Of a DNA stretch of 43,515 bases, positions 21,906 to 30,512 are shown piece by piece (position 1 is the stretch's first letter; every line of letters begins with the position of its first letter). The notes under the pieces were generated by a model. It was not told where the DNA came from and ran no database searches. It saw nothing but the letters and a program-made list of their open reading frames with translations. The stretch comes from a virus. The position numbers were made by a program, and so were the translations under genes. Location of the stretch: IMG/VR virus record IMGVR_UViG_3300043409_000951, positions 1 to 43,515 of that record; one strand, written 5' to 3'.

Positions 21906-23484
21906 TTTGCGTCTCCATTGGTTTTGCGGTTGGCTCTTGTGTTGTGGCTTGCAACCCCAGCCCTGTCCGGATCTTATTCAATCGGGCTTCCATCTGAGCT
22001 TTCGCAATCTGCTCACGCTCAATCTGAACCAGTGTCTCATCAAAGTCTCTGCCACGGCTCGCAAGGCTTTCCGTTTGCGTCGTAAGCCCAGCACCGATTG
22101 CCAGAATATCCGCGTTGACTTCCTTTTCCGGATCGACCCACGGCCATCCTGGTGGAATCCATGCGTGTTGCAAAAAGTGATCCCGGTTTTCTTCATACTT
22201 CACCGGATCAACGCTCAACTTGCCCTGCACTACGCACTGATCAATGAACCTTGCCCACACTTTTCGGTAAACCGATTCGATGTCTAACTGCTGCCAAATA
22301 CGGAACGTGATTCGCCCGTCAATCAGGGCCAATCTGCCACCGCTAAAATTGTTCGTGAACTGCTTTGCCAGCAATTCGTAAGGATATCGCAACGCTGCCG
22401 CTACACCATGCAGTGACCACTCGACATACGGCCCCAGCGTTGTGCCAGGCCTTGCCGGATCGCTGAACTGAATTCCCTCGCCTTCTGCCAGGTATTGAAT
22501 GCTGCCAGGTGCCAGATCTTCAAGATTGGAACGTGATCGCCCCTGCTCCGCCAGAATCACAGGATCGGTCACACCAGTGACAAACGCCCCATGGCAAGCG
22601 GCAACCTGCTCAGCAACCAAATTGGCGTAGACAAATTCTTTCAGGTCTTTCAGTTTTGCCATGGCAGGAGCCATCCACGGAACGCCGCGAAGCTGTCCCG
22701 GTGTTTGCTCCTCGTAGCAATGCAGAAGATCATCAAGACTGACCTCTTCTTCTTCCAGACTGTAAGCGTAGCTGTCATTCGGCAATGTCTTCGTGACATA
22801 CGCTGCAACTGGCTTTCCGCCTGCGTCTAGCTTAATGCCCAGCCTGCGGCGTTCGTTGCCGTTGTTTGTGCCGTAGCTGTAGAGTGGAATGCGTTGCGGG
22901 TGAATGACCTGAACCGTCATCGTGACCGGTTTCGTCATGTCGTCATCGTCGGCCATGTGCAGCCACGATTCCCCGAAAATTCCGTTACACCGTTCCAGCA
23001 TTCGCTGCTTCAAATAGAAGTCCTGATGTTCGGACCACTTGGCAAAAAGCCATTCACTCATGACGCGAAATTCTTCGGCCTGTGCTGGCGTAAGGATGCC
23101 ACGTTCGGCCTGTACTCGGCATTGTGGGCGAATTCCTGTCCCGATAACGTTGTCAACCCGCCCATTGATTGCAGAAGCGGCGTAAACGTCTGTTCGATAC
23201 AGATCGCTTGCCCTGTCGATCAGCGTCTCAAGCTCCGATTGAATCGCATCGTTTGCCGTCAGCTTGCTGGCCATCCATCGCTCACCGCGAAGGCGGTCAT
23301 GGTCGGCCGCTTCCCACGCAGTAAACCGGCTTGCGGCTCGCTCGGACATTGCCACTCGGATCTCGTGGTCGATTCGTGCACGAACTCGACGTGCCGCCAG
23401 TGCAGGCGATACGGCGGAGATAACTCGATCAATGCGAGTGAGTCTCTTCGCGAAGTCAACACGTTTTTTAAGACTGTCAGACAT
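21892..23484 (-). CDS. Portal protein (lambda gpB type)
   Basis: 530 aa, close to lambda gpB in length. Shows the lambda-family portal pattern: an N-terminal Arg-rich helix, the ASAINGRVDNVIGTGIRPQ segment, LERCNGIFGESWLHM, VIHPQRIPLYSYG, and a C-terminal region with the WIPPGWPWVDPEKEV motif. It forms the dodecameric DNA channel. The start overlaps the gpW-like gene by 8 nt with GAGGTTCCGCA upstream. Confidence 0.92.
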   Translation of the reverse strand: MSDSLKKRVDFAKRLTRIDRVISAVSPALAARRVRARIDHEIRVAMSERAASRFTAWEAADHDRLRGERWMASKLTANDAIQSELETLIDRASDLYRTDVYAASAINGRVDNVIGTGIRPQCRVQAERGILTPAQAEEFRVMSEWLFAKWSEHQDFYLKQRMLERCNGIFGESWLHMADDDDMTKPVTMTVQVIHPQRIPLYSYGTNNGNERRRLGIKLDAGGKPVAAYVTKTLPNDSYAYSLEEEEVSLDDLLHCYEEQTPGQLRGVPWMAPAMAKLKDLKEFVYANLVAEQVAACHGAFVTGVTDPVILAEQGRSRSNLEDLAPGSIQYLAEGEGIQFSDPARPGTTLGPYVEWSLHGVAAALRYPYELLAKQFTNNFSGGRLALIDGRITFRIWQQLDIESVYRKVWARFIDQCVVQGKLSVDPVKYEENRDHFLQHAWIPPGWPWVDPEKEVNADILAIGAGLTTQTESLASRGRDFDETLVQIEREQIAKAQMEARLNKIRTGLGLQATTQEPTAKPMETQNASA

Positions 23485-23713
23485 TGCGGAACCTCACAAG
23501 ATTCCTACCGGCTGCAAGGCCGCCGGACGATTGCCTTCGCAGGTCTGAAATTCTGGAATCCAGTTCCGCAAGCCACGAGGATGTCGGTTCTTTTGTTACG
23601 ACCTGCCCATCGACCGAGTAACTGACTACAGGACTTCCAGACAGCAACGCTCCCTCGACTTTGTCGCGGATTTGCTCGAATAGTGCCAGACGTTCGGAAG
23701 CGGATTTTGCCAT
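23477..23713 (-). CDS. gpW-like head-tail joining protein
   Basis: 78 aa from the ATG at 23713. Helical N-terminus, then the SYSVDGQVVTKEPTSSW turn and a second helix, as in lambda gpW (68 aa), and in lambda order between terminase and portal. An ATG three codons upstream is an alternative start; neither has a strong ribosome-binding site. Confidence 0.7.
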   Translation of the reverse strand: MAKSASERLALFEQIRDKVEGALLSGSPVVSYSVDGQVVTKEPTSSWLAELDSRISDLRRQSSGGLAAGRNLVRFRNV

Positions 23714-23777
23714 GACAATCATATTGCCATGTTGTCAGCAAATTGGAACCCGCCGATTCCAATGCTTTGGAAACAAC

Positions 23778-23975
23778 TTAATACTCCCGCCGCACGACAG
23801 TCTGAAATCTGTTGCCACATTGACAAGCCCGATACTGTGTGGCGAAACCTCCAGCCGTCGCTGTATGCTGCACGCTCGCGAATCGACCACATGACGGACA
23901 CAAGCCATGCCCCGGAACCTGATGCCATTGCGTGTAAGCTCGCTTCGTGTAACCCGGTTGCTGTAATGGCTTCAT
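23778..23975 (-). CDS. Zinc-ribbon protein downstream of the terminase gene
   Basis: 65 aa. CPSCG and, about 30 residues later, CQCG frame a zinc ribbon; a basic, aromatic tail follows. The layout recalls Ogr/Delta-type late regulators and the Mu Com translational activator, though no single family fits clearly. The ATG overlaps the terminase stop as ATGA, with AAAGGTTGGAA upstream. Nucleic-acid binding is likely. Confidence 0.7.
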   Translation of the reverse strand: MKPLQQPGYTKRAYTQWHQVPGHGLCPSCGRFASVQHTATAGGFATQYRACQCGNRFQTVVRREY

Positions 23976-25939
23976 TTCCAACCTTTCACGAACTTCTGAG
24001 GCTTTTTGCCTGAAATTACACCGGTTTGAGACTGATTCTCGCTCTTTTTTTCCTGTCGTTTCGCCTCTGATTGTAACACCTCCATGGCCACGAAGGAAAG
24101 ATAACAGGCGTCCAGAAGGTGGTTTCTGGAAAAGGTCTGAACCCACCGCGTGACATTGCCCTTGCCAATCTCGAAAGCCTGTGTCTCACGCTCGGCCGTC
24201 AACTGCTTCGCGACTTCCGCACGCCCTTCCGGCCTGTCCGTGTGTGGTAGTAGCAACGCCGTCGGACTGTCATCGCTGACCGATAACGCCTGGTGCACTC
24301 GCCGCTTCCACTGGTCTGCGTTGTTCTGGTATTCCCGGAACCTCTTAACGCCTCTGGTGAACGCGACGTCATGCCACCCGTCACCGATACGGATTGTGGT
24401 CTTCGACTTGTCCTTCGGTGCGTAGTAGCTGGCCCCGGCATGTTGCTTAAATCCGAATCCTTTGGCCGTATTCCACAGCTGGTGATCCTCACATGACGCG
24501 CGGACCAGATCCGTCTCCCAGCCTGCGTCGATTAGGACCATGTCCACAGACTGATTGCCGCCTGTTTCCATTTCCCACCCGACGTCGAACTTCTCCTGCA
24601 GGAGCCTGATCGCGTGCGGAATAGCGTGTTTCAAGTCTGTCAGTTCTCGCTGAATCGGCTCAAATCCGTAGTCAATGCAAAGAGGCTGACCGTTCGCCAT
24701 CTCAGCGGTGACAAACCAGTCGAGCTGTGCCGCTCGAACGTCGACACCGGCCGCAATCCGCTTCACGCCAGAAGGCACCGTGCCGCGTCGGTATTGGCTC
24801 TGTCTGTGCATGATTGTCTTCCAGTCCAACGGCTCGACGTCGCGTTCCTTTGGCCTTGCTGGTAGCGCCCACGTCCATTGCAGCAACTCCTTTTCCGCGT
24901 TGTCTGAATTGACCTCGCGTGCACCTCGCCACTCGTCAGCCCCGACGATCCCCGCAGTCACGAAAGTGTTGGTTGCCGCTGAATACCGGAAGCCCATTGT
25001 TTTGCTCTGCGGAATCTCTCCAGTGACAGATCCATCCGGAAGGATTATCTGCCCCTTGTGCTTCAATCTGCAATTCTGCAACTGCCTCAGCCTGGTTGTG
25101 TCGTTAAATAAAATGCCGCATGACGGGCAAGCCCATAGCGTTTTAGACTCTGCTTCGAACTCGCTGGCGCAGTCCTGCCAACCAATCAGGTTTGACCTGT
25201 CTGGACTGATCCAGTCATCGCACGCATGACACGGAAAAACGACCTCACCGGCAGTTCCGTTTTTGAACTCCTGCCAGATCCGGCCATCCTCGATTGTGAC
25301 CGTCGATTCCAGATAAATCCGTGCCTGACCGCTTGCCCGGTATGCTCTGACACGCCCTTCCATCTGCTTCAGCTTTGTGGCTTCGTCGGAATTTCCGCCG
25401 GTCTGATCCAGGTGCGAAACCTCAGTCACCACCAGAACCGGCCCCGTGAATCCAGCTCGCTTTTCGTCACCACCTCCGGCCGTGATGAATTTCAGATTCG
25501 CCCCGTTGCTGAACTGAATCAGTTCCGGCGTTCCGCCCGCTGAACCGCCGCCTTTTTTGGGCAGGAAACGTGCGTACTGACTCGCTTCAATCGCTGGCCT
25601 GATGTCCAGCTTCCATTTGTCGTTGGCCATATCCATTGACGGAAGGCCAAATAGCACTGTCTGGTTTCGCTCAAATACATGATACAGGATCGGAATCACG
25701 ACAAAGGCCAGAGTCTTGCCAGACTGTTGTGGGCCTGTGCATGCGTACCGGAACCAATTGCCCTCGTCGACCGCTCGGAAAAACAACCCGTGTGCAGGTT
25801 GTCGACTGATCCGGAATCTCTGCCCGATGTACGGGCCATCGGGAAGGATGATTTCCTGTTCGGCGAAGACAGCCATGCCTCGATATCTGGCCTGTCTAGG
25901 AGGCGGTTCCAGTTGTCGCGTCGCCCGGAGCAAAAGCAT
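23972..25939 (-). CDS. Terminase large subunit (lambda GpA type)
   Basis: 655 aa, matching the usual GpA length. N-terminal ATPase with CTGPQQSGKT (Walker A-like, about 67-76), VLFGLPSMDMANDKW and LVVTEVSHLDQ (Walker B region). A C-terminal nuclease region includes AAGVDVRAAQLDWF. A central zinc ribbon (CHAC...CPSC) is also typical of GpA relatives. This family usually cuts at cos sites. The start overlaps the small-subunit gene by 44 nt and has GGAAGAAA upstream; a Met 21 codons later is an alternative. Confidence 0.92.
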   Translation of the reverse strand: MLLLRATRQLEPPPRQARYRGMAVFAEQEIILPDGPYIGQRFRISRQPAHGLFFRAVDEGNWFRYACTGPQQSGKTLAFVVIPILYHVFERNQTVLFGLPSMDMANDKWKLDIRPAIEASQYARFLPKKGGGSAGGTPELIQFSNGANLKFITAGGGDEKRAGFTGPVLVVTEVSHLDQTGGNSDEATKLKQMEGRVRAYRASGQARIYLESTVTIEDGRIWQEFKNGTAGEVVFPCHACDDWISPDRSNLIGWQDCASEFEAESKTLWACPSCGILFNDTTRLRQLQNCRLKHKGQIILPDGSVTGEIPQSKTMGFRYSAATNTFVTAGIVGADEWRGAREVNSDNAEKELLQWTWALPARPKERDVEPLDWKTIMHRQSQYRRGTVPSGVKRIAAGVDVRAAQLDWFVTAEMANGQPLCIDYGFEPIQRELTDLKHAIPHAIRLLQEKFDVGWEMETGGNQSVDMVLIDAGWETDLVRASCEDHQLWNTAKGFGFKQHAGASYYAPKDKSKTTIRIGDGWHDVAFTRGVKRFREYQNNADQWKRRVHQALSVSDDSPTALLLPHTDRPEGRAEVAKQLTAERETQAFEIGKGNVTRWVQTFSRNHLLDACYLSFVAMEVLQSEAKRQEKKSENQSQTGVISGKKPQKFVKGWK

Positions 25940-26516
25940 TTTCTTCCAGCCGTTTCCTTAGCGTTGTTAAGATATCCCTGACGTGATTTTCTGCAATCTC
26001 AATCGCGCGATCCTGATCCTCACGAGGTAAAGCGGCAACAACCAATCCCGGCAACTGCATGCACAAATCTCTGGTTTCTGAAAGTGCAACTGACGCCCAC
26101 GCCTCAACCTCTTCGAGCTCAACCATGGTTTTCCGGAGTCTGGCAAGCTCCAGCCGCTCGCCTTCCAATTTAACTCGGCCTCGCTCCAGATCCTGCATGT
26201 GCTTTTCGTGTCGCACACCAACTGAGTTTAGACGATCAATCTTCCATTTCACGACCTCGCTTAGATCGTATCCTTCTGGTCCACCTCCCGGCATAGGCGG
26301 AGTTTCTGTTCGCCAGTTCTTTACGGTCTGGACAGCATACCCGAAAAACTCAGCCACCTCCGCCAAGGTCTTAACCGACCATTGCGAACGCAACGACTCC
26401 TGCGCTCGCGTGTGTGCTTTGTGCTCCAGCAGCAACTCACGCGCAGCCTCAAAATCTTCTGGAGTTTCGGCACTAAGTGCCAAGCTCTTCAAGTAGTCGA
26501 CGTTTATGCTCAGCAA
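25896..26516 (-). CDS. Terminase small subunit (Nu1-like)
   Basis: 206 aa. Contains a helix-turn-helix KTLAEVAEFFGYAVQTVKNW followed by TPPMPGGGPEGYDLSEVVKW, the winged-helix pattern of Nu1-type small terminases and related MerR-like domains. Then a long helix and a C-terminal helical domain that would bind the large subunit. The longest frame begins at a TTG (26516) with only a weak ribosome-binding site; the first 5-20 residues are uncertain. Confidence 0.82.
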   Translation of the reverse strand: MLSINVDYLKSLALSAETPEDFEAARELLLEHKAHTRAQESLRSQWSVKTLAEVAEFFGYAVQTVKNWRTETPPMPGGGPEGYDLSEVVKWKIDRLNSVGVRHEKHMQDLERGRVKLEGERLELARLRKTMVELEEVEAWASVALSETRDLCMQLPGLVVAALPREDQDRAIEIAENHVRDILTTLRKRLEENAFAPGDATTGTAS

Positions 26517-26805
26517 GGTTCTCTACCGTTACAGGGCCAAGTTCGAGTGAGTGTGTGTGTCGATGCTCCTTGGGCTTTGACGACTCTTCAGCACTGTCGT
26601 TTTGTGCTTTCATCTTCAGGATCGTTTCAATGGCCTTCAGCCTTGTCGATGGGCTTTCTTTGTTGCTGACAGCCATTGCCCCTGCTATTTTGGGCAGAAC
26701 TGACATTAACTGTTCCGGGATGTCCCAATCATGCCGAATGGCCTGCCGGATCATCTGCAGGTCGCCGCGGGTGTGCTTTGGGTCAGTCAGGAGTTCGGTT
26801 GTCAT
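26473..26805 (-). CDS. Unknown protein next to the terminase
   Basis: 110 aa from ATG at 26805 (MTTELLTDPKHTRGD), with AAGGACATAACACA upstream. Helical, with a low-complexity acidic/basic middle. Placed between the methyltransferase and the small terminase. The helical TRGDLQMIRQAIRHDWDIP region occurs in packaging neighbourhoods by my recollection, but I cannot name a family. A packaging accessory role is possible. Confidence 0.6.
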   Translation of the reverse strand: MTTELLTDPKHTRGDLQMIRQAIRHDWDIPEQLMSVLPKIAGAMAVSNKESPSTRLKAIETILKMKAQNDSAEESSKPKEHRHTHSLELGPVTVENLAEHKRRLLEELGT

Positions 26806-26809
26806 TGTG

Positions 26810-27868
26810 TTATGTCCTTGCTGGCAATAGCCACTGATCAATTACCGCCCTTGCAACTGCCTCAGTCATTTTAGGCGGTACGCTCATGCCGATCATGTAT
26901 TTGCCGATATTGTCTGTTCGTGCGTGGTAGTCGTCTGGGAAACTGCCGAGGCGCTTGAACTCACGGAATGTCAGGCGTCGACATTCAGACCAGTGGTAAA
27001 ATCCAAAATGACTTGATGTAAGCGTCGCAGAAACTATTTGCCCGTTGAGTTTTGTTTCAGTAAAACGTGATCGCTTTCCAGTCACCCTGACAGAGCCTTC
27101 TGCGAGTAGCTCACCGGGCCGCGTTGCTTCCCATAGCCTTCCTGTCTGCGGAATGACCCCTAATCCAGATTCATCGCAACACAAATCCTCGCACGCTTCA
27201 CCCGCTGAAATCCACCGATGTTGCGGCTTCAGTGCCAGCGGTTTCGCCTTGATGTCATCCCGAACAGCACAGAAGAAAACTCGCTCGCGCCGTTGCGGAA
27301 CTCCGCAGTCTGCCGCATTCAGCAGGAACAACTGAACCCGATAGCCGATGTCCTTCAGTCGCTGCATCACCAACTTCGTGTAGCCTTTGGCGTTGCCGAG
27401 AATCATTCCCTTCACGTTCTCCGCGATCGCCACTCGCGGCCTAAGCTTCTCGACCAGATTCAGATAGTCGAAAAACAAGTCCGACAGCACCTGCGTCGCC
27501 TGCCCCTCTCGGAATTTCTTATTCTTGCCCCACGCCTTTTCCCGGCTTCCAGCCATGCTAAACGTCGAACACGGGGGCGAGCCGTCAAGAATGTCCAGAT
27601 TGAAAAGTTCGTCCGGCAGTTTCGCCGTGATCAGGTCCGCAATCGGGCAAAGGTAATAAAGCGGCGGATTCAAATTCCGCTTGTAGTGCCAGGCCATTTC
27701 CGGATCGATGTCGTTTGCCGCCACGATTGTGCAGCCTGCCCGCTTGTAGCCCATCGACGAACCGCCACCGCACGCAAAGGTGCTCATCACTTTCAGGCCG
27801 TTCTGCGGAACGCCAGCAAGGTCTTTCAGTGACCACGCACAATCAGGCTTTTGGGGGATCAAATTCAA
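26810..27868 (-). CDS. DNA cytosine-C5 methyltransferase
   Basis: 352 aa. All core motifs of the family are present in order: I FACGGGSSMGYKRAG (31-45), IV GSPPC with catalytic Cys100, VI ENVKGM (150-155), VIII QRRERVFF (192-199), and X YMIGMSVPPKM near the end. The target-recognition domain lies around 215-290. No cognate restriction enzyme is nearby, so self-protection or regulation is more likely than a restriction-modification pair. The TTG start at 27868 overlaps the ParB-like gene and is uncertain. Confidence 0.92.
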   Translation of the reverse strand: MNLIPQKPDCAWSLKDLAGVPQNGLKVMSTFACGGGSSMGYKRAGCTIVAANDIDPEMAWHYKRNLNPPLYYLCPIADLITAKLPDELFNLDILDGSPPCSTFSMAGSREKAWGKNKKFREGQATQVLSDLFFDYLNLVEKLRPRVAIAENVKGMILGNAKGYTKLVMQRLKDIGYRVQLFLLNAADCGVPQRRERVFFCAVRDDIKAKPLALKPQHRWISAGEACEDLCCDESGLGVIPQTGRLWEATRPGELLAEGSVRVTGKRSRFTETKLNGQIVSATLTSSHFGFYHWSECRRLTFREFKRLGSFPDDYHARTDNIGKYMIGMSVPPKMTEAVARAVIDQWLLPART

Positions 27869-28430
27869 ACTGACACCTCGGGCATTTACATTGCATTTCG
27901 AAACTGTTTGTGTTCACTTCTTCAGCGCTGCTTTCTGGTGGTTCCACTTCCCCAGCTTCAAACCCCAGCATCTTCGACAACTCATCCGGATCAAATCCAG
28001 TCAGCCCCAAATCAATATCATCTGCGTGCAGGTCCTGCAGTTCGTTCGCCAACATAGCCTCATCCCAACCGCTGTTCAGGGCAATCCGGTTGTCGGCCAG
28101 AATATACGCTCGTTTCTGGGCGTCGCTCAGGTGACTCAGGCGAATGCAGGGGACTGACTCCAGTTTCAGCAGGCTGGCCGCCATGACTCGCCCGTGGCCC
28201 GCAATGATGCCGTTCTGCCCGTCGATCAGAACCGGAGCATTGAAACCAAACTCCTGAATGCTCCCGGCAATCTGTGCCACCTGCGCGTCGCTGTGCGTCC
28301 GTGCATTGCGTGCGTAGGGAATCAGTTCGGCTGTCGCGATATGCTCCAGAACCGCAGCCTCAACCCCTGACCCCTTTTGTTTTTGCTTGTTCAAAAGGTA
28401 CTCTGCCTTTTCAAAAATGCTCAAACACAA
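27843..28430 (-). CDS. ParB/Srx-fold nuclease-like protein
   Basis: 195 aa at most. The core IPYARNARTHSDAQVAQIAG, FGFNAPVLIDGQNGIIAGHG and KRAYILADNRIAL are the signature of phage ParB-like domains, often fused or adjacent to DNA methyltransferases, as here. The GHG motif is intact. C-terminal CKCPRC may bind zinc. The longest frame begins at TTG (28430) with no good ribosome-binding site; the true start may lie 10-25 codons later. It may support methyltransferase action or packaging. Confidence 0.82.
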   Translation of the reverse strand: MCLSIFEKAEYLLNKQKQKGSGVEAAVLEHIATAELIPYARNARTHSDAQVAQIAGSIQEFGFNAPVLIDGQNGIIAGHGRVMAASLLKLESVPCIRLSHLSDAQKRAYILADNRIALNSGWDEAMLANELQDLHADDIDLGLTGFDPDELSKMLGFEAGEVEPPESSAEEVNTNSFEMQCKCPRCQFEFDPPKA

Positions 28431-28497
28431 AAAAACAGGGATGCTGCTGCCCCGACCGGCTTAAAAATCCTTACAGGGGACCCGCCACATGCTTTTT

Positions 28498-28556
28498 CCC
28501 ATTTTTGGGAATTCCCATTTCTGGGAAGCCATTTTGGCAGGCTCTGCCATTATGGC
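28498..28556. repeat. Tandem palindromes between tail and ParB genes
   Basis: Five inverted repeats in 59 bases: CCCATTTTTGGG (28498-28509), CCCATTTCTGGG (28514-28525), GCCATTTTGGC (28528-28538), TGGCAG/CTGCCA (28535-28540 with 28544-28549), GCCATTATGGC (28546-28556). GGGAATTCCC (28507-28516) bridges the first two. It may be a protein-binding or packaging site, or a strong RNA structure. Confidence 0.7.
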
Positions 28557-28562
28557 GAGATG

Positions 28563-28919
28563 TCATGGTTTGACCACCTTGACACGGACCACAGCCTGCT
28601 CGGTCCCCGCGGATGTCGTGAACGTGATTGTCACTGAAGTCGTGGAGTCTGCGGCAATATCACCAGCCGTGCCGCCTGCCATCGTCCAGCGTACTCCTGT
28701 CGATGCCTCGATTGTTATTGCATTTCCGTGTTGGTCATAGTCGCTGGTGTCTGCTGTGAGAATAGCCGTTGAGCTGATTGTCAGCCCTGCGTCCGCGCTC
28801 ACGATGCTCGTCAGCCCTGTGATTGTTCGGCCGCGTATAGCCTCACCCAAATCGCAATAGTAAACCTTACTCTCGCCAGTGTAATGCAGCAACACATCGG
28901 ACGTCGTACAACAACTCAT
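28563..28919 (-). CDS. Tail appendage protein with beta-sandwich character
   Basis: 118 aa, beginning MSCCTTSDVLLHYTG. Mostly beta, Thr/Ser/Ala-rich, ending in VVRVKVVKP, like a single Ig-like or fibre domain. Overlaps the upstream gene by 4 nt (ATGA). Last gene of the appendage operon before the palindrome region. No family recognised. Confidence 0.6.
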   Translation of the reverse strand: MSCCTTSDVLLHYTGESKVYYCDLGEAIRGRTITGLTSIVSADAGLTISSTAILTADTSDYDQHGNAITIEASTGVRWTMAGGTAGDIAADSTTSVTITFTTSAGTEQAVVRVKVVKP

Positions 28920-29131
28920 GTGACCCTCTCAATCGTAGCCGTTCGGCTCCTGAATCCTGCTTGCATTGTACGTGCCCTGCAATCGGCTTGAAGCGTTCGG
29001 CTTCGGTATCCTGCCGCAACCCCTGCTGCTGGCTGATAGACTGGCGCAACGCCACTATTCGCCAAACCCCACGCCGCAAACGCCCTGCCCTGAAACACCC
29101 TGCCCCGCATCACATACCGGCCGCTACTCAT
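28916..29131 (-). CDS. Small repeat-containing protein
   Basis: 71 aa with AGGAGAC directly before the ATG. The C-terminal half repeats a short pattern: YRSRTLQA, CRARTMQA, FRSRTATI, about 9-10 residues apart. This resembles short beta-repeat tails of virion proteins. It overlaps both neighbours by 4 nt. Function unknown; an appendage linker is plausible. Confidence 0.6.
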   Translation of the reverse strand: MSSGRYVMRGRVFQGRAFAAWGLANSGVAPVYQPAAGVAAGYRSRTLQADCRARTMQAGFRSRTATIERVT

Positions 29132-29307
29132 GTCTCCTGCCCGTCTACCGTCAGCCGGTCAATGCCGCCCAAACATCGCCCAGCCAGCTTAATAAAACAC
29201 AGCCCAAGCCACAGTCTCAGCCTGAACAGCCACAAATTGCGAACCTTCACCGACACCTCGAGTGTCGGCAACAAATTCAGTGCGTCAACGTCAGTTTGTG
29301 CCTTCAT
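29128..29307 (-). CDS. Small amphipathic/membrane-like protein
   Basis: 59 aa, MKAQTDVDALNLLP. A central Leu/Trp/Arg-rich segment (LWLFRLRLWLGLCFIKLAG) could be a membrane-active helix. It overlaps both the tail-fibre stop and the next start by 4 nt (ATGA at each end), strong support for a real gene. A membrane or lysis-related role is possible but unproven. Confidence 0.6.
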   Translation of the reverse strand: MKAQTDVDALNLLPTLEVSVKVRNLWLFRLRLWLGLCFIKLAGRCLGGIDRLTVDGQET

Positions 29308-30512
29308 GTTTTCACCAACGTCTGTCCGCTGCGATTGCCTGAAGTGTCCAGCCCTGCAAAGTCGACCGTATACGTGTTCGCGCCAAGAATTATCGAGTAT
29401 GTCTCAGCCGCCGTCTGCGCGTCCGAAATCGTGCCTGCCAACACCGCCAGAGTGTACCCTTGTCTGTCAAGTATCGTCGTCTGATTGGCCGATGTCGCTA
29501 GCCCTGCCTGGATCTCAGTCACCGCACTTGCTGCCAGTGCCGCCGATGTAACGGTATCAGCCTGCATCACTCCCACCGAAGCATCCATCCGCCCGGCCAC
29601 CAGAGCAGCCGGCAGCCGGGACTGGATATCATCGAGGTCCGATTGTGCGGTGGTTTGGGCAGCCGCCGTCCCAATCGCCGTCTGCAACTCAGTGATATAG
29701 TCCGCCGCCGTCCCTGCTGCCGTCAACCAGCTTGCCGCAAACGCTGCCGAATCAATCACATTCGACTGAAACGCATGCACGTCCGCCGCAACATGCTGAC
29801 TGCCTGTAATCGCGACCGTGTTTTGATTCTGGTTCGCACTTCGCACAACATGGCTGCCGTAACTGCCGTTGATTGTATGTGTTGCCATAATTTCATCCCA
29901 GACCGCATCAGCAATCGTGGCCGCTGTCGGTGGCGTAACTGTCAGGCTGTATCCGGTCTTGTCGTTGTTGGTGCCGACCGTCACCGCGCCCGTCACTGAT
30001 CCCACGGCACCCGTGACACTTGCCACAGCTCCGCCTGCATAACTCGACACAGTCGCAGGAAACGTTGCTGCCAAAAATCCTGTCGGCTGCGTGTAGCTCG
30101 CCATTCTGCTTAAAATTGCTGCGTCAATTCTCGACAAACCAAACCCTGCCGCGTCCTGATAGTCCACCGCATCCAGTGAAATATAAACATTCACAGGGGC
30201 CATATTAGTGGCCCCCCTCAACTGAATCGCAACCTCATTCCCACCATCAAGTGCAGCGTCCGGAATGCCGATCTCATACCACCCCGGCATATTGGTGTTA
30301 TCGACCGCAATGAATCCGCCGGATGTCCATGTGCCAAGTGTTGCTGTTGCAAGCGTTATCTGCACATCGTTACTCAAATCACCAGCAAAATAATATGCCA
30401 CCAGTCCGCTGGAATTGTGAGCCAAACTGGCCAGCCCGCTGCCGTCAGTCTTGCTCGTGTCGCCGATGAAAATCAATCGTCTTACTGATGTCGACCCGCG
30501 TTTGATTTTCAC
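29304..30512 (-). CDS. Tail fibre / receptor-binding protein candidate
   Basis: 402 aa from GTG (GTGA overlap with upstream stop; GGAGGATCTGACCA before it). The N-terminal domain resembles baseplate upper or fibre-attachment domains (SVRRLIFIGDTSKTDGSG, YYFAGDLSNDVQITLA, MPGWYEIGIPDAALD). The C-terminal half is Ala/Thr/Ser-rich with helical repeats (AATIADAVWDEIMATHT, LQTAIGTAAAQTTAQSD), as in trimeric fibre shafts. Probable host-recognition protein. Confidence 0.72.
   Translation of the reverse strand: MKIKRGSTSVRRLIFIGDTSKTDGSGLASLAHNSSGLVAYYFAGDLSNDVQITLATATLGTWTSGGFIAVDNTNMPGWYEIGIPDAALDGGNEVAIQLRGATNMAPVNVYISLDAVDYQDAAGFGLSRIDAAILSRMASYTQPTGFLAATFPATVSSYAGGAVASVTGAVGSVTGAVTVGTNNDKTGYSLTVTPPTAATIADAVWDEIMATHTINGSYGSHVVRSANQNQNTVAITGSQHVAADVHAFQSNVIDSAAFAASWLTAAGTAADYITELQTAIGTAAAQTTAQSDLDDIQSRLPAALVAGRMDASVGVMQADTVTSAALAASAVTEIQAGLATSANQTTILDRQGYTLAVLAGTISDAQTAAETYSIILGANTYTVDFAGLDTSGNRSGQTLVKT

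Noticed and set aside
22894-23625. 243-codon open frame on the plus strand
   Set aside because: Antisense to the portal gene, no family resemblance, no ribosome-binding site. All supported genes are on the minus strand.
23719-23928. Minus-strand 69-codon frame overlapping the zinc-ribbon gene
   Set aside because: Out of frame with a protein that has a clear zinc motif, a coupled start and a ribosome-binding site. The alternative has none of these.
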